This document shows, one piece after another, positions 58,216 through 64,000 of a stretch of DNA of 64,000 nt. Position numbers and translations under genes: made by a program. The DNA is from Taxawa tesnikishii (nom. ined.) (taxonomy: Eukaryota; Ascomycota; Dothideomycetes; Dothideales), in assembly GCA_030247885.1 (NCBI GenBank), contig JAPDRO010000013.1, forward strand, positions 496,001 through 560,000, read 5' to 3'. Within the stretch, counting starts at the first letter, position 1, and each line of letters begins with the position of its first letter. The notes beneath the pieces were generated by a model. That model worked only from the letters and a program-made list of their open reading frames with translations. It searched no databases and was not told the DNA's origin.

Positions 58216-58691
58216 TTCTAATTTGCAAAAGTCCCCGGTCTAGCTTGCCGGCTTCTTTTTATTAGAATGGCGTCGCAGATGAACATATTATTCGACAATT
58301 TGCGCAACATACTATTGTTCTTATACTTTATAAATGCTATTATAAGCTTCGTATTATTTAAGGCTATTATCTAGTATATATATCCTATATTCATAAAAGA
58401 TATATAAGACGTAAATACTCGAATACTTAAAAGCTAGTAAGCTAGACTAAGGACTTTTGCAATCCGGAATAGTAAATTTACAAAAATGTATAAATGCGCA
58501 ATAATATAGCGTACTTAAGATCCTCTTTATATACTAGATTAAATAGCTTAGTTAGGCGCATCTTTTAATACTTATGAAGAATCTATTACTAGCATTATTG
58601 TTGCGCAAGTATCGAAAAACATCTATATATGCGACGCCATTTTGATAAAAAGAAGCCCGCGCCCAGACCGGGGACTTTTGCAATCCGGAAT
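58216..58691. mobile_element. MITE-like element with about 85-bp inverted ends, RIP-marked interior
   Basis: The left end (from about 58216, clearly from 58223) and the right end (to about 58691) are inverted copies. Both read inward TTGCAAAAGTCCCCGGTCT, then GGCTTCTTTTTAT, ATGGCGTCGCA and finally TTGCGCAAC, about 85 bp in all. The interior is AT-rich and CA/TG-poor like the large block. A further copy of the right terminus, GGACTTTTGCAATCCGGAA, occurs inside at 58453-58471 as well as at 58671-58689, which suggests nesting or a partial duplication. No coding capacity. The superfamily is uncertain because I could not settle the target duplication. Confidence 0.75.
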
Positions 58692-59603
58692 GTCCCCTTG
58701 CGCTGATAATCAGCTGCACGATGACATCCGGACCAAACGTGGATGTTTCTTTGAGCAGAGCTGCCGCCGAGAGGGGCCATCCGCATCGAACAGGGATGAA
58801 TGAAGTTCAGGGAGCCACTGCCACCCGTTCGGCGTTCAAGCGGACGGAACAAGAAGGTCGTAGTAGCGTAGAGCAAGGATAGCGGCCCATGCGTACGCCG
58901 GGCCCGAGAGTATCAATTTCCACATGGCACGAACCTCCCTCTCCGCGTGCAAACACCAGCCAATGGCGCTCTCGCATTGCGCGACAGTGAGCGGGCGTTG
59001 TTTCGCCGAAGATTAAGTTCTGCACGGGGCCGAAGAGAGGCAGGCACCTGCCGGATGTGCCTGACTGCTCGGATGGGAGAAACCCAAACAGCGTCAAGCA
59101 CGGCCGCGGGCGCTGCTCTTGACCGTCCAACCTCCCCGTGTGCCGGTCTCTGTGGCAGACGCACCACGCCAGCACAGAAGGAGCGGACGCACGCAGCTTC
59201 TACTACAGTAGCCAGCCTCACCACAGTCACTCGTTCGTTCTGTTACTGCTGCTGCGCATGCCTTTCGCTGGATCCTTGCGACAACCAACCCCCACTGCCC
59301 CCGGACTACGCACTTTTACTGGCAACACGCGCAACACGTACTGGCATCTGGCATCTTCCAACTCCCCACTGTTGACCGGACGAACAGACACTGCGCGGAC
59401 TCCAGCATTGAGACACCAGCCCGGCGACTCTGCATGACTTGTCAAAACACCAATCCGATATGCCCAGAGATGTTTGTGGACGCCGCGGAGACACCATAGA
59501 CTCCTTCTCGGGAAGCTGTGTGCAGCGAAGCGGTGAACGCGTTCAGAATGAGCATATACGATCGCTGAGGCATGGCCCGGACGTAAAGAGTTCGAAATAC
59601 AAT
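58692..59603. other. Intergenic, 0.9 kb
   Basis: Upstream region of the SH3 membrane protein gene. Overlapping open frames on both strands here lack starts or motifs that I trust. It probably holds the promoter and 5' UTR. Confidence 0.5.
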
Positions 59604-61430
59604 ATGCGACAACGGCGAACAGGACGGCGGACCGGTTGGAGAGGGCAGTTGTTATCGGGCCTCTTTGTAACGGCGCTTCCGCATGCTGCGGCGCAGAGCT
59701 GTATATCGCTTGCTGATTCGACCCAATGCTCTGCATTCAATGCATCCTCGGTGTCCACCGACAGCACCGTCGCAGGGGTTTTGTGAGTCGATTCCACTGT
59801 ACGACACGGCTGTTCTGTTGCTGACTCTTATCTCCTTTCAGCCCCTTCCTTTCTAGTGTTACTGACACGGCTTCCTTCGACACTGGACTACAACAATATG
59901 TGGCTGGTTCCTTTTCTCAATTGAGGTAATCCGTTGCTCGAGATCTTCTGGTTGGACACAACTGATCGTTCTTCCAGGTATCAACAACTTATCGGCTGTT
60001 CGAATTTCACTCTTTCCAATACAACGGACTATTACGCGCGATACACCACTAGCGTCTTGTGCAATGCAATCATACAAAACTCGATCAACGCGTGTAGTCT
60101 CTCAGGCGATGCTACTCGACCTCTCTGCGCGAACACATGCGCTCAATACGCGGAGAGCGAGGAGGACATAACCGCGAGCGACGTGTGCGGTTCTGCGGGA
60201 CCGAACGCGTTGACGCAAATACGAGCAGATTTCACAAACTGCGCTCTTCCTGCTAACTCGCTTACGGGCACTTGCATCGAGGGAGTCACGAACGAGCCTA
60301 CCAACTGTGGCTTTGCCGACAATATGAGCGGACTTTGTGGATATTGTGCATCGAGCTCACCAAACGCAACTGACTCTTGCTGCGTCTTCTCAAACACCGA
60401 AACCAGATGTTCAGGCGTTGTTTTGCCTGTCATGGCCACATCATCCATTGCGCCTCTGTTTTCCTCGTCTTCAACATCAACGCCGACCACTTCGCCAACA
60501 TCCAGCCCCACTGAAACGACTAACAGATCGCACAATGCCGGGTTGACTGGTGGTGAGATCGCCGGAATCGTTGTAGGCTCCGTTCTGGGGGCTGCTGTGA
60601 TTCTTGGATTGTTGATCTTCGGTTGCGTGCTACTACATCGTAGAAGGAGCTCAAGCCCAGCAAGCAGCGTTTTCAACCAGCCGTCGCAATCTCGCCAAGG
60701 CCCTGCTATGGTGGAGCGATACGATGGGGCTCCCCAGAGATCCCCACAGAGAGATCATTATGATGCCGTTCCAGGAGGCAGAGTTGCACGCATGGCTGCT
60801 ATAGAAGGTGATACCTCCACCAGCTCCGACAACAACGGTCGAGCGTCTCGGGCAACAGATGGCAGATATGCGAAATCATCTTCGGAAGAGGATTCTCCAG
60901 AGTATCAACGCTCTTACGGGGTTGCACCACCACCAAAGCGGAGCGGCTCGCTGTCAAGCGGGTCTGTGTTGGCTCTGGCTCTGGGTCGCGAAGAACGCTC
61001 GCCGGGAGACCAGACCTCATCTCCAGAGAGCAGTGGCCAGTCGGAGCAGCTCAGCTTCTTTAAGGACTACTACTCTACAGACGAGATCCGTCCAGGAGAT
61101 CTTGTTTCTACGCTTTGGGCATACCAACCTCGTGCGAACGACGAATTTGAGTTGGAACGGGGCGACATGCTCAAAGTCATTGGTATCTGGGACGATGGCT
61201 GGGCTACCGGCGTCCGAGTCCGCACGAAAGCTGAAGACTGGAGGGAGGACAATAAGATACAACGCGACAGCGGCATGAGTAGCGGCAGCGGAAGTCCACC
61301 CTACAGTCCGGAAGGCGAAGGGGAAGGGGAAATTAAAGCTTTCCCTCTGGTGTGTGTCTGCTTACCACAGCATTGGCGAAAGGTCATCGAAGGCGACTCG
61401 ACGGAAAGCACCGTGCCCGTGAGCCCTTGA
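59604..61430 (+). CDS. Fus1-like single-pass membrane protein with SH3 domain
   Basis: Three exons, 59604-59782, 59842-59925 and 59978-61430, total 571 aa in phase. Order of parts: a basic signal peptide ending A-L-P-H-A-A-A-Q; a Cys-rich extracellular domain (about 35-235, including C-S-N-F-T-L-S-N-T-T and C-A-N-T-C-A-Q-Y); a Ser/Thr stalk; one membrane span near 282-304 (I-A-G-I-V-V-G-S-V-L-G-A-A-V-I-L-G); a Ser-rich cytoplasmic stretch; and a C-terminal SH3 domain (about 458-545). The SH3 part has V-S-T-L-W-A-Y-Q-P-R-A-N-D-E-F-E-L and W-D-D-G-W-A-T-G, a Gly/Ser/Glu insert, then K-A-F-P-L-V-C-V-C-L. Fungal relatives act at the cell surface in polarity or fusion. The exact role here is inferred from the family only. 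Confidence 0.87.
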
Positions 61431-62115
61431 TTCGATATCGTTTCATGCGCAGCATCAGCCCGGCGTTCTGGGTCCTTTCGCTTTTCTTGGATATTTCCTA
61501 CACGACTCAATTGCACTCATCCTCGCAGACGCACAACATTCCACCCTGCCACGGCCTGGTATTACGCCGCCTCACGATTCGCATCCTTCGCGGTTTCTAT
61601 CGCTTTGGCATTGTTGCCTTGCGACCCTTTCTCAGGTTCTATACCCGGCCTTAGTGCCTTTATTGATAGCAGCATCATGCGTAGTCATCGCTAGTGAGGA
61701 ATCACCATATTCTGCTGGCTTCTTCCCGAGACGTTTTTCTCCTATCTGCTATTGGTGGCTGCACTTGCAGAGGGGAGATGGCATGGTAATTGGATATATG
61801 ATGGATATCCAGCCCGTCAATGTACTTCGTACTCGTAGTGTATGTACCTAATGAATACATTGTCCGAAGACAGACCACACTCCATGCTTCGTGACGTCGC
61901 GTACACGAAGAGCAAGACGTTCTGAAGCGACTTCTGACAGACCGTTCTGTTAAGCGAGCAAGTTAAGTGCCAAGACATACGTTGATCCACAAACCAAATG
62001 CGGTTCATACAGCCGAAAATGCCCTAAGACACATGACAATGCATGGAACACACTTAGCCCTACCTACTAAGGAGCAGCGACATTCGGCTTTCTAATACGT
62101 CTGCTGCAAGGAACA
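61431..62115. other. Intergenic, 685 bases
   Basis: Between the stop of the SH3 gene and the proposed start of the last gene. No feature seen apart from presumed 3' and 5' flanks. Confidence 0.5.
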
Positions 62116-64000
62116 ATGGCCTACGGTCAGGACCACCTGTCATGTGCCTTGAATACTCTTGACATGGGATGAGCCCGCTAATACTGCTCAGCAGCAGCTC
62201 ACAGCTCAGCTCCGTCGCAATACCCTCAAGACCCCAGCCTCCCTACCCAAGACAATCTGGGCTATGGAGTGCACCTCGGTAAAAGAGCGAGAGAACCCGC
62301 ATACGACGACTGGGGACAGAAGCGCCTGAGAGGCGACGACAGCGTGGCCTCCGGTGGTAGTAGCCATACCATCGCGCGCTCATCAACATCCACGCCTCGG
62401 CTCGGTGCTCAACAGGAGTACAATGGAGCATCTTTCGCGTCAGACTTCAACGATGCCGAACCAGACCAATATCCCCCGCGAGATTACATGAACGTTGGGA
62501 GGATTGAGCCGCACACGCAGGCAACCAGCGCCCAGCATGCTCCGGTCGTGGCATACGAGACGTCAGCTCCAATGCTGAACCCATCTTCAAACAGCTACTC
62601 GACGCCCAGCCCGTCCCTGGGCCAATCGCAGAGTAACTACGGTGACCGGCCACCCAGCACTTCATACCCAAATCAATGGGGAAACCTGCAGCAAGAGCAA
62701 GATCGCGGTCCCCATCCCTATCCTATGGATATTCGATCACAACCTCTTGCATTCAATCATGGATATGGCCAGATGCAGTATGGTGGTGACGGCGGGTACA
62801 GTGGACACTACAACACGCTGGGCACATGGAGCGAGAGTACCGGCCCTCATCCATACAGCGCGGGCTTCAATGGGCTTGGCCTGCATGATCCCTCTGCACT
62901 CTACAGTCAACAAGACGCCAGTCTGCATTTGAAGCTACAGAGCTTGGCTGTTCTCGACAATCTGGCTACCCAAATCCTCATGAACCTAGCCAAAGGTTCA
63001 TACAACGAAATTATGCAGCTCGTGAACGGTGAAGAGACGGAGGAGAGCCAGGCATATAAGACACGCAAGAACCTGTTTGATCAGACTCGGAGAGTGTACA
63101 GTCGGGAAACGTTCATCGATGCCATTGCCATCCAACTTTTCACGTCGCCACAACAAGAAACCATCCGCAAAGCCAACAAAGCCACATTTGTGTCGAGCAT
63201 TCTGGAGAGCTGCGATGTCAGCTTCTTCCACTTGAACGAATTTTTCTTGGAGATCTTCGTTCCTGTGGGACAGAGATTGCTCAAATGGCAGGGTGATGTA
63301 TTCCTTGACTTGAAGACTCAAACATACATATCTGCATTGATCAATAGCGATGGAGATGTCGTTTCATTCCTAGAGGAGCTGTTCCCCAAGACTTGGAAGA
63401 GAGGCTGATCGCACGGCATCCCGATGCGCCTAACCTAACACCAAGTGAGCAGGAATTCCTGAGGCAGGCGAAAGTACGTAAAGAGTATCTGAAGAAAGAG
63501 ACCGAGACTGGGGAAGATCCTTCTGTACAGCTGCCCAAGAAGTACGAGTGGTACGAGTTTGTACGGCACTTTGCATCCGCCGTGAGCAGCAACATTGATA
63601 ACATTATCAACCCCCGTACGTCTACGTTCAAGATTCGTTGCTTTCCGGAACTGACAATGCCCAGGCTCGCACTTTCGGAACCGGGCCCGGTCCGTACCAA
63701 CAAAACAGTGTACCGGTCAATGGCCTCCCAATGCCACGCATGCAGGCCATGCCTGCCAACCAGGCAGAAAATCTCCATCACGCCACTGCGTCCGGAGCTT
63801 GGATGGACTCGCCGAGTCGGCAGTCACCGGCAGCATCCAGCATGTCGAATGCGCAAAGAGCGCGAGCTTCGCCGATGGTTGCCAGCCAATCAACCACACC
63901 GACTTCATCCGCCGCTCGCCCATCCAACCCAGCGAAAGCGACCGCGTCAGCAAACGCGCCCCGTCAGCCCTGGAAACAGGAGGAAGAAGATGCGCTGCTC
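62116..64000 (+). CDS. Large Gln/Ser/Tyr-rich hypothetical protein, partial, one-base frameshift
   Basis: Runs off the right edge. The proposed first exon 62116-62138 (M-A-Y-G-Q-D-H) joins 62205 across a 66-base intron with a weak GTCATG donor. The protein opens with a basic nuclear-type segment (G-K-R-A-R-E-P...Q-K-R-L-R) and a Pro/Ser/Tyr/Gln-rich disordered region to about 215. A helical domain follows: L-A-V-L-D-N-L-A-T-Q-I-L, T-F-I-D-A-I-A-I-Q-L-F, F-H-L-N-E-F-F-L-E-I-F. One base is missing at the C-run 63384-63387. The frame resumes D-L-E-E-R-L-I-A-R-H-P-D. A last exon begins near 63665 and ends P-W-K-Q-E-E-E-D-A-L-L, like a Myb/SANT start. The phase across that last intron does not close in my model. 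A nuclear role is an inference. Confidence 0.68.

Overview
This window is nuclear DNA of a filamentous ascomycete (Pezizomycotina). The reasons are short spliceosomal introns of about 45-75 bases with fungal donor and branch sites, a lone dispersed 5S rRNA gene, fungal families (Zn2Cys6-type regulators, a Fus1-like SH3 membrane protein, Fot1/pogo and Ty1/copia elements) and a very strong RIP signature. RIP is repeat-induced point mutation, C to T at CpA. A Dothideomycete-type two-speed genome would fit, but I cannot fix the genus.

Bases 1 to about 27945 are one AT-rich block in which CA and TG are almost absent while CG survives. It holds a complete-ended Fot1/pogo DNA transposon (1123-2970), two same-family Ty1/copia retroelement fossils in opposite orientation (3264-8757 and 15385-20876), a 99-bp minisatellite that the second copia element flanks, several smaller repeat arrays, and an unidentified RIP-degraded coding remnant (about 9480-11440, minus strand). 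It has no host gene that I can see. The block ends sharply at about 27945.

The right-hand 36 kb is ordinary gene space. In order: a PP2C phosphatase (-), a mitochondrial DUF1279 protein (-), a small hypothetical protein (+), a PNGase-A-type glycoamidase (+), an epoxide-hydrolase-like pseudogene (-), a fungal regulator with a broken zinc-cluster exon (-), a small repeat-built hydrophilic protein (-), a 5S rRNA gene (+), an arylsulfotransferase-like pseudogene (-), a second regulator-like protein (+), an aldo-keto reductase (+), a tautomerase-like protein (+), gamma-tubulin complex component 4 (-), a small hydrophilic protein (+), a RIP-marked inverted-repeat element, an SH3-domain membrane protein (+) and a large protein running off the right edge (+).

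The 40-54 kb stretch (hydrolase, two regulators, sulfotransferase-like, reductase, tautomerase) looks like accessory metabolism in partial decay, without any polyketide or peptide synthase. Five genes show a one-base deficit, each in or next to a short homopolymer, with the reading frame otherwise conserved on both sides. Consensus error is the simplest explanation. The nonsense codons in the hydrolase and sulfotransferase genes are substitutions and look like true decay. I found no clearly new biological system. The best unexplained object is the coding remnant in the AT-rich block.
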